This document shows, in pieces, positions 7,401 through 14,362 of a stretch of DNA of 14,962 nt. The position numbers and the translations under genes are program-made. The DNA comes from Prevotella sp. CAG:617 (GTDB lineage: Bacteria > Bacteroidota > Bacteroidia > Bacteroidales > Bacteroidaceae): assembly GCA_000438115.1 (NCBI GenBank), contig FR903573.1, forward strand, positions 13,475 through 28,436, written 5' to 3'. The notes beneath the pieces were generated by a model. The model was given only the letters and a program-made list of their open reading frames with translations, was not told the DNA's origin and made no database searches. The number at the start of each line of letters is the position of its first letter. Position 1 is the first letter of the stretch.

Positions 7401-7997
7401 ATGAACGCTACAAAACCCACATTTGTTTTTGCAACAAACAACGCCCACAAACTTTCTGAAATCAAAAGCATCGTCGGCGAACATATCGCCATCCGCTCGC
7501 TTGAAGAAATTGGCTGCCATGCCGACATACCCGAAACGGCCGATACGCTCGAAGGCAATGCCCTGCAAAAGGCTCACTATATCTACGATCACTATCACTG
7601 CGCCTGTTTTGCCGACGACACAGGTCTGGAAGTAGAAGCGCTGAACGGAGCCCCGGGAGTGCATACGGCCCGTTATGCCTACCCCGACCGTCATGATCCG
7701 GAAGCCAACACGGCCAAACTGCTGCAGAAACTGAAAGAAAAAGACAACCGGAAGGCAAGATTTCGCACCGTTATCGCGTTAATAGAAGAAGACGGCACCG
7801 AACATTTGTTCGAAGGACGGGTGGAAGGTGAGATTGCCACAGAGAAAAGAGGCGAAAAAGGTTTTGGCTATGACCCCGTTTTCATCCCTGAAGAAGGTAA
7901 CGAAACTTTTGCGGAAATGGGAGTAGAAAAGAAGAACCAAATCAGCCACCGGGCCCGGGCCGTCCAGAAGTTGTGTGCCTATCTGCAGCAACACTAA
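7401..7997 (+). CDS. rdgB: dITP/XTP pyrophosphatase (RdgB/HAM1 family)
   Basis: This 198-residue enzyme hydrolyses non-canonical purine triphosphates (dITP, ITP, XTP) to monophosphate and pyrophosphate, keeping deaminated bases out of DNA and RNA. It begins with the family phosphate-binding motif FVFATNNAHKLSEI (8-21). FADDTGLEVEALNGAPGVHTARY (70-92) holds the catalytic aspartates. GEKGFGYDPVFIPEE (151-165) and SHRARA (182-187) form the base pocket. The start at 7401 is chosen because the motif normally lies within the first 10 residues; an earlier in-frame ATG at 7362 would add 13 unconserved residues and sits in a hairpin loop. It follows yitT by 81 bp and precedes the porZ-like gene by 57 bp, all on the same strand. 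Confidence 0.95.
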   Translation: MNATKPTFVFATNNAHKLSEIKSIVGEHIAIRSLEEIGCHADIPETADTLEGNALQKAHYIYDHYHCACFADDTGLEVEALNGAPGVHTARYAYPDRHDPEANTAKLLQKLKEKDNRKARFRTVIALIEEDGTEHLFEGRVEGEIATEKRGEKGFGYDPVFIPEEGNETFAEMGVEKKNQISHRARAVQKLCAYLQQH

Positions 7998-8003
7998 CCC
8001 GCT

Positions 8004-8032
8004 CTGTTCCCGCTATCCGATAAAGCGGACAG
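8004..8032 (+). promoter_or_regulatory. Small stem-loop upstream of the porZ-like gene
   Basis: CTGT (8004-8007) and CCGCT (8010-8014) pair with AGCGG (8024-8028) and ACAG (8029-8032), with a 2-nt bulge on the left side. No T-tract follows and no promoter consensus is recognisable in 7998-8054, so the porZ-like gene may depend on read-through from rdgB. Confidence 0.3.
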
Positions 8033-8054
8033 GTCACATTGCCATTCATCCCAT

Positions 8055-10379
8055 ATGAAACAGAAAAGAGCACTACTCACCCTTTGGGCCTCAGCCCTGC
8101 TTGCACTGCCGATGCAGGCGCAGCAAACCGGCGAATGGGTAACCCACGATGCCTATCATGATGCTACGGCCTGCACCATGGCCGGTCCGCTGGTATTTGG
8201 ACTGTACGACAGCCACCTCATGAGCTATGATACCGAAACGGAAGAAGTTCGCACCTACTCCCGGCTGCAAGGCCTGCACGGCAACCAGATACGCTGCATG
8301 GCCTACTGCCCGTCGCGTGAACAAATCATACTGATGTACACTGACGCCAACATCGACCTGCTCTTAACCCGTACGGGCGACGTATACAACATTCCGCAGC
8401 TCCGCTCGAGTAACCTCACAACCAACAGTACTACCAACATCAACGTGGTTGGCGACCAGGCCTACATCGGTCTGGACGGCGGTGTGGCTATTATAGATAT
8501 CGGGCAGCAAATCCTCAAGGCATTCTACCAAATCGATCAAAACGTGGTGTCAGCCACGGCTGCCCACGGCTACCTTTATGCCGCCACGTCGAACGACGGA
8601 CTGTATTTCGGCAAGCTCACCGACAACCTGCACGACAAGGCCTACTGGAAGCACCAACACGCAAGATGGGCGCTTTCGCAGGTCACCACGTTCCAGGACT
8701 GCCTGTTTATTCGCGGCAACGGCTCCATGCTGATGCGCCGCACGGCCACCGACACCATAGCCTCGACCATCACCACCGAAGGCATGACCTACATGAATGC
8801 CAACAGCCAGGGGCTGGTGGCCGGAAATGCGCAAAAGCTGCTTTTCTTCAGCCAGGCCACAGGTGAGGCGCAGACCCACACCACAGGTCCGCAAACCGGG
8901 CAGTACGCCATGGTCACCCCGGCCTCCGCCCAAAGTTTCTGGGCTGCCGCCAACACGCGCGGCCTGCTTCAGCTGCAGGCCTCCTCGCAGGCTGACACCC
9001 TGGTGGCCGCTGCCCATGGCATCAGCTTCAGCGGCCCCGTGCGCGACCTCTGCTATTACATGCGCGAGGACCAGAACGACGTGCTCATTGCCGGCGGATA
9101 CATGGACTACTCCGGCACCCGCCACCCCGGTACCATCATGAGTTACGACGGACAAACCTGGAAATCATGGCAGGAAGACGGCATCAGCAGCCTTACCGGA
9201 CTTCCCTATGCCGACATTACCAGCGTGGTGCGCAGCCAGTCCGACAATACCTGCCTCTACGCCACCTCGGCCGACGGCGGCATGTATGTATTCAAGGACT
9301 ACCGCTACAACATGCTTTACGACGAGAGTAACTCAACCCTTAAATCAGCGATTGAGGGCAACCCCCTCTACGTCCGCACCAACGGACTCAACTATGACCA
9401 GGAAGGCAACCTCTGGCTCCTGAACCAGGAGGCAGACAACACGCTCCACGCCCTGTTGCCCGACGGTACCTGGAAAGCCTTCTACAATGCAAGCTTTACC
9501 CAGATTCCTACTCCCGAAAAGACATACGTCGACCCGCAAAGCCGGATATGGGCCACGTCACGCCGTACCGTAGGCACGAAAAACGGCGGTGTGCTCTGCT
9601 TCGACTACAACCATACGCTCAATGACGAATCAGACGACCAGTGGACCTTCCGTTCCTCCGTCACCAACCAGGACGGCACTTCCGTCACCTTTGGCGAGGT
9701 ATATGCCCTTACGCCCGACCGCAACGGAGCCATCTGGATTGGCTGTTCGGCCGGCGTACTGGTCATTGACAACCCCGACCTCTGGAGCAGCAGCAACTGC
9801 TACGTGACGCAGCCCAAGATTCCACGCAACGACGGCACCAACTATGCCGACTACCTGCTGCAAAACATCGACGTCACGGCCATATGCGTCGATGCCGAAA
9901 ACCGCAAATGGATAGGCACCGCCTCAGGAGGGCTCTACCTGTTCAACGCCGACGGGACCGAAGAGCTGGGCCATTTTACGACCGACAACTCACCGCTGCC
10001 CTCCAACCTCATCTACTCCATAGCCATCGTCCCCTCCACGGGCGAAGTACTCGTGGGCACCGACAAGGGCATGGCCGGCTACATGAGCGGAGTCAGCGCT
10101 TCGGGCATCACGGGCTCCAAGCTCAAGGTCAGCCCCAACCCCGTGCGCCCCGACTACTACGGCCCCATCAGCATCAAGGGGCTTCCGCCCGGCGCCGACC
10201 TGAAAATCATATCCGTCAGCGGACAGGTGGTGGCCAGCGGAAAATCAGACACCGGCAGTTTTGAATGGAACGGGCTCGACCGCAGCGGACGCCGCCCCTC
10301 AAGCGGCGTGTACACCATCGTACTGACCGACTCCGGCGGCAAACACGCCGCATCCGGACAAATTACCATATTGCGCTAA
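8055..10379 (+). CDS. porZ: PorZ-like type IX secretion component: double beta-propeller with C-terminal sorting-type domain
   Basis: This 774-residue protein matches the size of Porphyromonas gingivalis PorZ. A Sec signal peptide (1-22) ends in MQA with Gln23 at +1, fitting the rule that Bacteroidota exported proteins often begin with Gln and become pyroglutamate. Two-component-regulator-type propeller repeats recur, for example near 447 (GNLWLL), 497 (SRIWATS), 555 (NGAIWIGCSAGVLVID) and 612 (NRKWIGTASGGLYLF). This is consistent with two beta-propellers. The last 87 residues (688-774) form an Ig-like T9SS type A domain, with SPNPV near its start and the GVY motif near the end. In P. gingivalis, PorZ sits on the cell surface with PorU, PorV and PorQ in the attachment complex and presents anionic LPS to the sortase. 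None of those partners lies in this window. An unrelated propeller cargo protein is the main alternative. Confidence 0.8.
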   Translation: MKQKRALLTLWASALLALPMQAQQTGEWVTHDAYHDATACTMAGPLVFGLYDSHLMSYDTETEEVRTYSRLQGLHGNQIRCMAYCPSREQIILMYTDANIDLLLTRTGDVYNIPQLRSSNLTTNSTTNINVVGDQAYIGLDGGVAIIDIGQQILKAFYQIDQNVVSATAAHGYLYAATSNDGLYFGKLTDNLHDKAYWKHQHARWALSQVTTFQDCLFIRGNGSMLMRRTATDTIASTITTEGMTYMNANSQGLVAGNAQKLLFFSQATGEAQTHTTGPQTGQYAMVTPASAQSFWAAANTRGLLQLQASSQADTLVAAAHGISFSGPVRDLCYYMREDQNDVLIAGGYMDYSGTRHPGTIMSYDGQTWKSWQEDGISSLTGLPYADITSVVRSQSDNTCLYATSADGGMYVFKDYRYNMLYDESNSTLKSAIEGNPLYVRTNGLNYDQEGNLWLLNQEADNTLHALLPDGTWKAFYNASFTQIPTPEKTYVDPQSRIWATSRRTVGTKNGGVLCFDYNHTLNDESDDQWTFRSSVTNQDGTSVTFGEVYALTPDRNGAIWIGCSAGVLVIDNPDLWSSSNCYVTQPKIPRNDGTNYADYLLQNIDVTAICVDAENRKWIGTASGGLYLFNADGTEELGHFTTDNSPLPSNLIYSIAIVPSTGEVLVGTDKGMAGYMSGVSASGITGSKLKVSPNPVRPDYYGPISIKGLPPGADLKIISVSGQVVASGKSDTGSFEWNGLDRSGRRPSSGVYTIVLTDSGGKHAASGQITILR

Positions 10380-10465
10380 ACGAACGTAAAAAGCATACTT
10401 TTTCACACAAAAACGCGCAAAAAGAGTTTTTTTCCCCCACGCACGGCAAAAAAAGCAGCAAAAAG

Positions 10466-10497
10466 TTTGTCAATCACAATAAGTTGCTCTATATTTG
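10466..10497 (+). promoter_or_regulatory. Bacteroidota-type promoter of the HU gene
   Basis: The -33 box TTTG is at 10466-10469 and the -7 box TATATTTG is at 10490-10497, with a 20-bp spacer. The leader to the ATG is about 58 nt, A-rich, and ends in AT-rich sequence favourable for initiation in this phylum. DNA from 10380 to 10465 is poly-A/T-rich and shows no coding signal. Confidence 0.82.
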
Positions 10498-10561
10498 CGA
10501 ATAAGAATAAACTTTACCTCAACAAAAGGAAAGAAAAATATACTATCAAAACATTTATATT

Positions 10562-10834
10562 ATGAACAAAACAGAACTCATTAATGCCATTGCCGAAAAC
10601 GCAGGCCTCGCTAAAACAGATGCCAAAAAAGCACTTGAAGCCACTTTGGGCGCCATTGCTGAAGCCGTAAAAAAAGGTGACAAAGTTGCCCTCATCGGTT
10701 TTGGCACGTTCTCCGTTTCAGAACGTCCCGCCCGCACTGGCATTAACCCTGCCACTGGTGCAAAAATTGAAATTGCCGCTAAGAAAGTGGTAAAATTCAA
10801 AGCCGGTGCCGAATTGGCCGACAGCGTACAGTAA
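10562..10834 (+). CDS. hup: HU family DNA-binding protein
   Basis: This 90-residue nucleoid protein has the exact usual length of HU. It dimerises, bends DNA and affects replication, recombination and transcription. The N-terminal helical dimerisation part (1-40) includes MNKTELINAIAENAGL. The saddle signature follows as GFGTFSVSERPARTGINPATG (46-66), including Arg58 and the DNA-intercalating Pro63, and then KVVKFKAGAEL (75-85). It is an HU-type rather than IHF-type sequence, and homodimer formation is likely. The gene has its own strong promoter and a good terminator, so it is a single-gene unit. Its codon use (many AAA and GCC codons) differs from its neighbours, as expected for a highly expressed gene. 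Confidence 0.97.
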   Translation: MNKTELINAIAENAGLAKTDAKKALEATLGAIAEAVKKGDKVALIGFGTFSVSERPARTGINPATGAKIEIAAKKVVKFKAGAELADSVQ

Positions 10835-10852
10835 GCACAACCTACTACGCAA

Positions 10853-10875
10853 GTGGCCGCCCCGAAAGCGGCTAC
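10853..10875 (+). repeat. Stem-loop in the hup 3' region
   Basis: GTGGCCGC (10853-10860) and GCGGCTAC (10868-10875) pair over 8 bp with one G-T wobble around a CCCGAAA loop. The 13-mer CCCCGAAAGCGGC inside it (10860-10872) recurs after glyS at 12842-12854. Confidence 0.5.
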
Positions 10876-10896
10876 GATACGTAAAAACAGAACACG

Positions 10897-10948
10897 CATG
10901 TTTTCTGCCGGACCCGTCAGACGGGAATGGCGGAAAACATGTTTTTTT
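10897..10948 (+). terminator. Intrinsic terminator of hup
   Basis: The 13-bp arms 10897-10909 and 10929-10941 pair with one G-T wobble. An inner CCCGT/ACGGG stem extends the hairpin. The stem runs straight into seven T residues (10942-10948). This is a textbook Rho-independent terminator 62 bp after the HU stop codon. Confidence 0.82.
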
Positions 10949-10984
10949 ATGCCCCCACGTCATCCGCCACCCGTCCGCCCGCCG

Positions 10985-11018
10985 AACACGGCGGCGGATA
11001 AAAAAAACACGGCGGCGG
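10985..11018 (+). repeat. Direct repeat of a 13-mer
   Basis: AACACGGCGGCGG occurs at 10985-10997 and again at 11006-11018, exactly 21 bp apart (two helical turns). An A-rich spacer (ATAAAAAA) lies between the copies. The second copy runs into the left arm of the large inverted repeat. Confidence 0.7.
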
Positions 11019-11063
11019 GAAAATGGAAAAAGATGCCGCCCTTTTCCATTTTCCCGCCGGCCG
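11010..11063. repeat. Perfect 18-bp inverted repeat, possible minus-strand terminator
   Basis: Arms 11013-11030 and 11042-11059 are perfect complements with an 11-nt loop. Allowing one bulged base (11060), three more pairs form, reaching 11010 and 11063. On the plus strand no T-tract follows. On the minus strand the stem is followed within a few bases by eight T residues (plus-strand A tract 11000-11007), so it looks like an intrinsic terminator for leftward transcription. No minus-strand gene lies to its right before glyS. Confidence 0.75.
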
Positions 11064-11186
11064 GTTTCCTGCACCTCCGGCACCCACCGTCGTCCGGCCT
11101 GCAAGGCTTTGTGCGTCACGCCATTTTCCTCAGCCCCTCGCAAACCTGCCGGCACATCTTAAAAACATGAAAAAGTTGGACTTTCG

Positions 11187-11218
11187 TTTCTCTCTTCGCT
11201 GGGTTTGCACTAAATTTG
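11187..11218 (+). promoter_or_regulatory. Promoter of glyS
   Basis: TAAATTTG (11211-11218) is a perfect -7 box. The -33 position 20 bp upstream reads TTTC (11187-11190), a weaker match. The predicted start near 11225 lies after the upstream in-frame TTG at 11216, which supports translation from the ATG at 11270. Confidence 0.65.
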
Positions 11219-11269
11219 CACCTGATTAGCAAGCAACAAAATAAAAACCACATAAATTCAACAAAAAAG

Positions 11270-12811
11270 ATGGCGCAAGAAGACGTTTTCAAGAAAATAG
11301 TATCTCATTGCAAGGAATATGGTTTTGTATTCCCCTCAAGTGACATTTACGACGGACTGGGCGCAGTTTACGACTACGGACAGAACGGCGTGGAACTCAA
11401 AAACAACATCAAACAGTATTGGTGGCAAAGTATGGTTTGCCTGCACGAAAACATTGTAGGAATTGACAGCGCCATTTTCATGCACCCCACCATCTGGAAA
11501 GCATCCGGCCATGTTGATGCGTTCAATGACCCGCTCATCGACAACCGCGACAGCAAGAAACGCTACCGCGCTGACGTGCTCATTGAAGACCAGATTGCCA
11601 AATACGAAGAAAAAATCAATAAAGAGGTAGCCAAAGCCGCCAAGCGCTTCGGCGATGCCTTCGACGAGCAGAAATTCCGCGAGACCAACCCCCGCGTGCT
11701 CGAACACCAGGCCAAGCGTGACGCGCTCCACACACGCTATGCCGAGGCCATGAACAAGATGGACCTCAACGAACTCAAGCAGATTATTCTGGATGAAGAA
11801 ATCGTATGCCCCATCAGCGGCACACGCAACTGGACCGACGTACGCCAGTTCAACCTCATGTTCAAAACCGAAGTAGGTTCCACAGCCGACGGCGCATCAA
11901 CCATTTACCTGCGTCCCGAAACGGCTCAGGGTATCTTTGTCAACTACCTCAACGTGCAGAAAACCGGACGCATGAAGCTGCCCTTCGGTATAGCCCAGAT
12001 TGGCAAAGCCTTCCGTAACGAAATCGTAGCCCGCCAGTTCATCTTCCGCATGCGTGAATTTGAACAGATGGAAATGCAGTTCTTCGTGAAGCCGGGTACG
12101 GAAATCGAATGGTTCAACAAATGGAAGGAAACCCGTATGAAATGGCACCAGGCCCTGGGCTTCGGCGCCGAGAACTACCGTTTCCACGACCACGAAAAGC
12201 TGGCCCACTACGCCAACGCCGCCTGCGACATCGAATTCAAGATGCCGTTCGGATTCAAAGAAGTGGAAGGTATCCACAGCCGCACGGATTTCGACCTGAA
12301 GCAGCATGAAAAATTCTCCGGCCGCTCCATCAAATACTTTGATCCCGAAACCAACGAGAGCTACACGCCGTACGACATCGAAACCTCAATCGGCGTTGAC
12401 CGCATGTTCCTGAGCGTCATGTGCCACAGCTACTGCGAGGAAAAACTCGAGAACGGCGAAACCCGCGTAGTGCTGCGCCTGCCGGCCGCACTGGCTCCGG
12501 TAAAACTGGCCGTCATGCCGCTGGTCAAGAAAGACGGACTGCCCGAAATAGCACGTACCATCATGAACGACCTGCGCTTCCACTTCAACTGCCAGTATGA
12601 CGAGAAAGACTCCATAGGCAAGCGCTACCGCCGTCAGGATGCCATCGGTACGCCTTTCTGCGCAACCATTGACCACGACACGCCCAACGACCACTGCGTC
12701 ACCCTGCGCAACCGCGACACCATGCAACAGGAACGTGTGCCCATAGCCGAGCTGCGCAGCCGCCTGGAAGAGCAAGTCAGCATCACCTCGCTGCTCAAGA
12801 AACTCTGCTAA
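11270..12811 (+). CDS. glyS: Glycine--tRNA ligase, single-chain (alpha2) type
   Basis: This 513-residue class II synthetase charges tRNA-Gly. It is the homodimeric form shared with archaea and eukaryotes, not the alpha/beta heterotetramer of E. coli. It starts with CKEYGFVFPSSDIYDGLGAVYDYGQNGVELKNN, typical for the family. Motif 2 is FRNEI (248-252) with the following RMREFEQMEMQFF. Motif 3 includes GVDR (375-378). TSIGVDRM and YLRPETAQGIF also match the GlyRS active site. The anticodon-binding domain occupies about 400-505. The insertion at about 100-170 is helical and charged. The start at 11270 is chosen over an upstream TTG because that codon is part of the -7 box. The lipoprotein FKBP gene follows after 73 bp on the same strand. 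Confidence 0.96.
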   Translation: MAQEDVFKKIVSHCKEYGFVFPSSDIYDGLGAVYDYGQNGVELKNNIKQYWWQSMVCLHENIVGIDSAIFMHPTIWKASGHVDAFNDPLIDNRDSKKRYRADVLIEDQIAKYEEKINKEVAKAAKRFGDAFDEQKFRETNPRVLEHQAKRDALHTRYAEAMNKMDLNELKQIILDEEIVCPISGTRNWTDVRQFNLMFKTEVGSTADGASTIYLRPETAQGIFVNYLNVQKTGRMKLPFGIAQIGKAFRNEIVARQFIFRMREFEQMEMQFFVKPGTEIEWFNKWKETRMKWHQALGFGAENYRFHDHEKLAHYANAACDIEFKMPFGFKEVEGIHSRTDFDLKQHEKFSGRSIKYFDPETNESYTPYDIETSIGVDRMFLSVMCHSYCEEKLENGETRVVLRLPAALAPVKLAVMPLVKKDGLPEIARTIMNDLRFHFNCQYDEKDSIGKRYRRQDAIGTPFCATIDHDTPNDHCVTLRNRDTMQQERVPIAELRSRLEEQVSITSLLKKLC

Positions 12812-12821
12812 GCCACTCCGC

Positions 12822-12854
12822 CCGCTTCGCGGCACTACAGCCCCCGAAAGCGGC
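12822..12854 (+). repeat. Possible hairpin and shared 13-mer after glyS
   Basis: CCGCTT near 12823-12828 can pair with AAGCGG (12848-12853). A small CCGC-TTC-GCGG hairpin competes with it. The segment contains the 13-mer CCCCGAAAGCGGC (12842-12854) also found after hup. No T-tract and no promoter consensus are seen before the FKBP gene, so read-through from glyS is likely. Confidence 0.35.
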
Positions 12855-12884
12855 ATTAAATACGGATTACAAAAGAACAAACCG

Positions 12885-13556
12885 ATGATAAAATTCAAAC
12901 TGCACCTGCTCCTGGCCATTCTGCTCGGCCTGGGCGGCATTACCTCGTGCAGCGAGCACGAAGAGGAAGACCCGCAATACGCCAACTGGCAAATCCGCAA
13001 CCAGGATTACTTTGTCAGCACCATGCAAAAGGCCAAAGACTCCATCGCTGCCAGCCAGCAGGCGTGGGGCAACGACTGGGAAAGCCACTGCAACTGGCGC
13101 ACCTTCAAATCAACTTCGTTCAGCAGCGACGTAGCCGGTGACATAACCGACTCCATCTGTGTAGAAATCATTGAAAAAGGCACCGGAAGCGGCTGCCCGC
13201 TCTACACAGACTCCGTACGCATCAACTACCGCGGTCTGCTGATGACCACCGTCAACAGTCTGGGCGATACGGTCAACACCGTTTTTGACCACTCCGGACT
13301 TTACGAAGATTTTGAGCGTGTGTTCAATCCCGCCACGGCACGCCCCGTCACGATGGCCGTATCCAGCTCCATCCGCGGTATGGCCACGGCTCTGCAGCAC
13401 ATGCACATCGGCGACCTGTGGCGCATCTACGTGCCCTACCAGTTGGGTTACTCCAGCACGGCTCAGGATGAAATACCAGCTTACTCCACCCTGATTTTCG
13501 AGGTGCAGCTGAAAGCCTATTGCCGCAAGGGCAGCAGCCTGCCCGAGTGGAACTAA
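12885..13556 (+). CDS. FKBP-type peptidyl-prolyl cis-trans isomerase, predicted surface lipoprotein
   Basis: This 223-residue protein has a short lipoprotein signal peptide ending in the lipobox ITSC, with lipidated Cys22. The residues after Cys (SEHEEED) are strongly acidic, resembling the lipoprotein export signal of Bacteroidota, so the mature protein may face outward. Residues 30-90 form an unrecognised N-terminal region rich in charged and aromatic residues. The FKBP fold spans about 91-212. Active-pocket residues seen are Tyr115 (NY), FDHS (134-137), Tyr189 (QLGY) and LIFEV (203-207). The position of the floor tryptophan (FKBP12 Trp59) appears to be Met166, as in several bacterial homologues. 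Loops after Tyr115 and after FDHS are longer than in FKBP12. It probably assists folding of envelope or surface proteins. It sits 73 bp after glyS and likely shares its transcript. Confidence 0.88.
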   Translation: MIKFKLHLLLAILLGLGGITSCSEHEEEDPQYANWQIRNQDYFVSTMQKAKDSIAASQQAWGNDWESHCNWRTFKSTSFSSDVAGDITDSICVEIIEKGTGSGCPLYTDSVRINYRGLLMTTVNSLGDTVNTVFDHSGLYEDFERVFNPATARPVTMAVSSSIRGMATALQHMHIGDLWRIYVPYQLGYSSTAQDEIPAYSTLIFEVQLKAYCRKGSSLPEWN

Positions 13557-13582
13557 AGGACACACAGCCCCAAGGCAGTCAT

Positions 13583-13685
13583 AAAAAAATACGGCGGAAG
13601 CAGAATTCCCTGCCGCGCTTCAATACCGTGAGCGCTGCAAAACTAAGGATTCTGCTTCCGCCGTTTCCGTTGCTCCCGTTTTTTT
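13583..13685. terminator. Bidirectional terminator between the FKBP and sod genes
   Basis: The 16-bp perfect arms 13591-13606 and 13649-13664 flank a 42-nt loop that includes a GCGCT/AGCGC mini-stem. On the minus strand the stem is followed at once by a seven-T run (plus A tract 13583-13589), serving sod. On the plus strand a seven-T run (13679-13685) comes 14 nt after the stem. The two genes converge here. Confidence 0.65.
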
Positions 13686-13711
13686 ACGGAAGCACGTTCC
13701 GGCAGCAGGCC

Positions 13712-14308
13712 TTACAGAGCCATGTCGTAACGTTTCTCCACCACAACCCAGTCAATAAGATTCCAGAGCAGGTCAACATATTCGGCCCGCCGGTTACGAT
13801 AGTCAATGTAGTAGGCATGTTCCCACACGTCAATGCAAAGCAACGGCACGAGCCCTTCACGCAGCGGGTTTCCGGCGTTGGACATTGCCTTGATTTCCAG
13901 TTTTCCGTGCGGTGTCAACGAAAGCCAGGCCCAGCCCGAGCCGAACAGTCCCACGGCAGCAGCCGTAAGTTGCGTTTTCATCTGTTCAAAACTGCCAAAG
14001 CTCTGCTCCACGGCTTTGGCCATATTGCCCACCGGCGCCTTAAGTGCTTTTTGGGGCGGGCAAAGCTGCGTAAAAAACAGGGTGTGGTTCATCACCTGCG
14101 CAGCGTTGTTGAAAAGCGGCCCGTCGGGCTGCGTTCTGATCAGTTCCTCCAGACTCATCCCGGCCTGCGGCGTACCCGCTACCATCTGTTGCACGTTGTT
14201 GACATAAGTCTGCAGGTGTTTGCCATAATGAAAATCAATTGTCTCCATACTCATGTAGGGCGACAGCTGTTCCTTTCCATACTCTAAAAGCGGCATTTCG
14301 TTTTTCAT
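13712..14308 (-). CDS. sodB: Superoxide dismutase, Fe-type or cambialistic (Fe/Mn)
   Basis: This 198-residue enzyme dismutates superoxide to oxygen and hydrogen peroxide in the cytoplasm, protecting an anaerobe during air exposure. The four metal ligands are visible: His27 (IDFHYGKH), His75 (QVMNHTLFF), Asp160 and His164 (DVWEHAYY). Gln71 in NNAAQVMNH marks the iron-type outer-sphere arrangement, whereas Mn enzymes place the Gln in the C-terminal domain. The residue two before Asp160, which influences metal use in the P. gingivalis cambialistic enzyme (Gly) and is Thr in E. coli FeSOD, is Cys158 here. The usual Trp two residues before the second His ligand is Met73, and the usual Trp after HTLF is Phe79. 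The gene is transcribed leftward from its own promoter and converges on the FKBP gene. Confidence 0.96.
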   Translation of the reverse strand: MKNEMPLLEYGKEQLSPYMSMETIDFHYGKHLQTYVNNVQQMVAGTPQAGMSLEELIRTQPDGPLFNNAAQVMNHTLFFTQLCPPQKALKAPVGNMAKAVEQSFGSFEQMKTQLTAAAVGLFGSGWAWLSLTPHGKLEIKAMSNAGNPLREGLVPLLCIDVWEHAYYIDYRNRRAEYVDLLWNLIDWVVVEKRYDMAL

Positions 14309-14362
14309 ATACTTGTTCGTTTAATAGGTTGTCCGTTCAGTGTTTTTCAGTTTCAAGTCCCC

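Larger units (their letters stand above)
10949..11210. other. Gene-free part of the hup-glyS intergenic region
   Basis: The whole gap from the HU stop to the glyS ATG is 435 bp. Short open frames cross it on both strands but none has recognisable protein features. After the hup terminator it holds a 13-nt direct repeat (10985-10997 and 11006-11018) and a very strong inverted repeat (11010-11063). The last 150 bp before the glyS promoter has no feature I can name. Confidence 0.6.

Noticed and set aside
8550..9155. 201-codon minus-strand frame inside the porZ-like gene
   Set aside because: Shadow of a GC-rich coding region; it has Gly/Val/His-rich composition and no domain.
10806..11170. Several overlapping open frames in the hup-glyS gap
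   Set aside because: They run through the hup terminator and the large palindrome, have Arg/Pro-rich translations typical of non-coding GC-rich DNA, and no start context.
11216..11269. Upstream TTG as the glyS start
   Set aside because: The TTG is part of the -7 promoter box and lies before the predicted transcription start.
13520..14287. 255-codon plus-strand frame opposite sodB
   Set aside because: It is antisense to a superoxide dismutase with all four metal ligands and crosses the bidirectional terminator.
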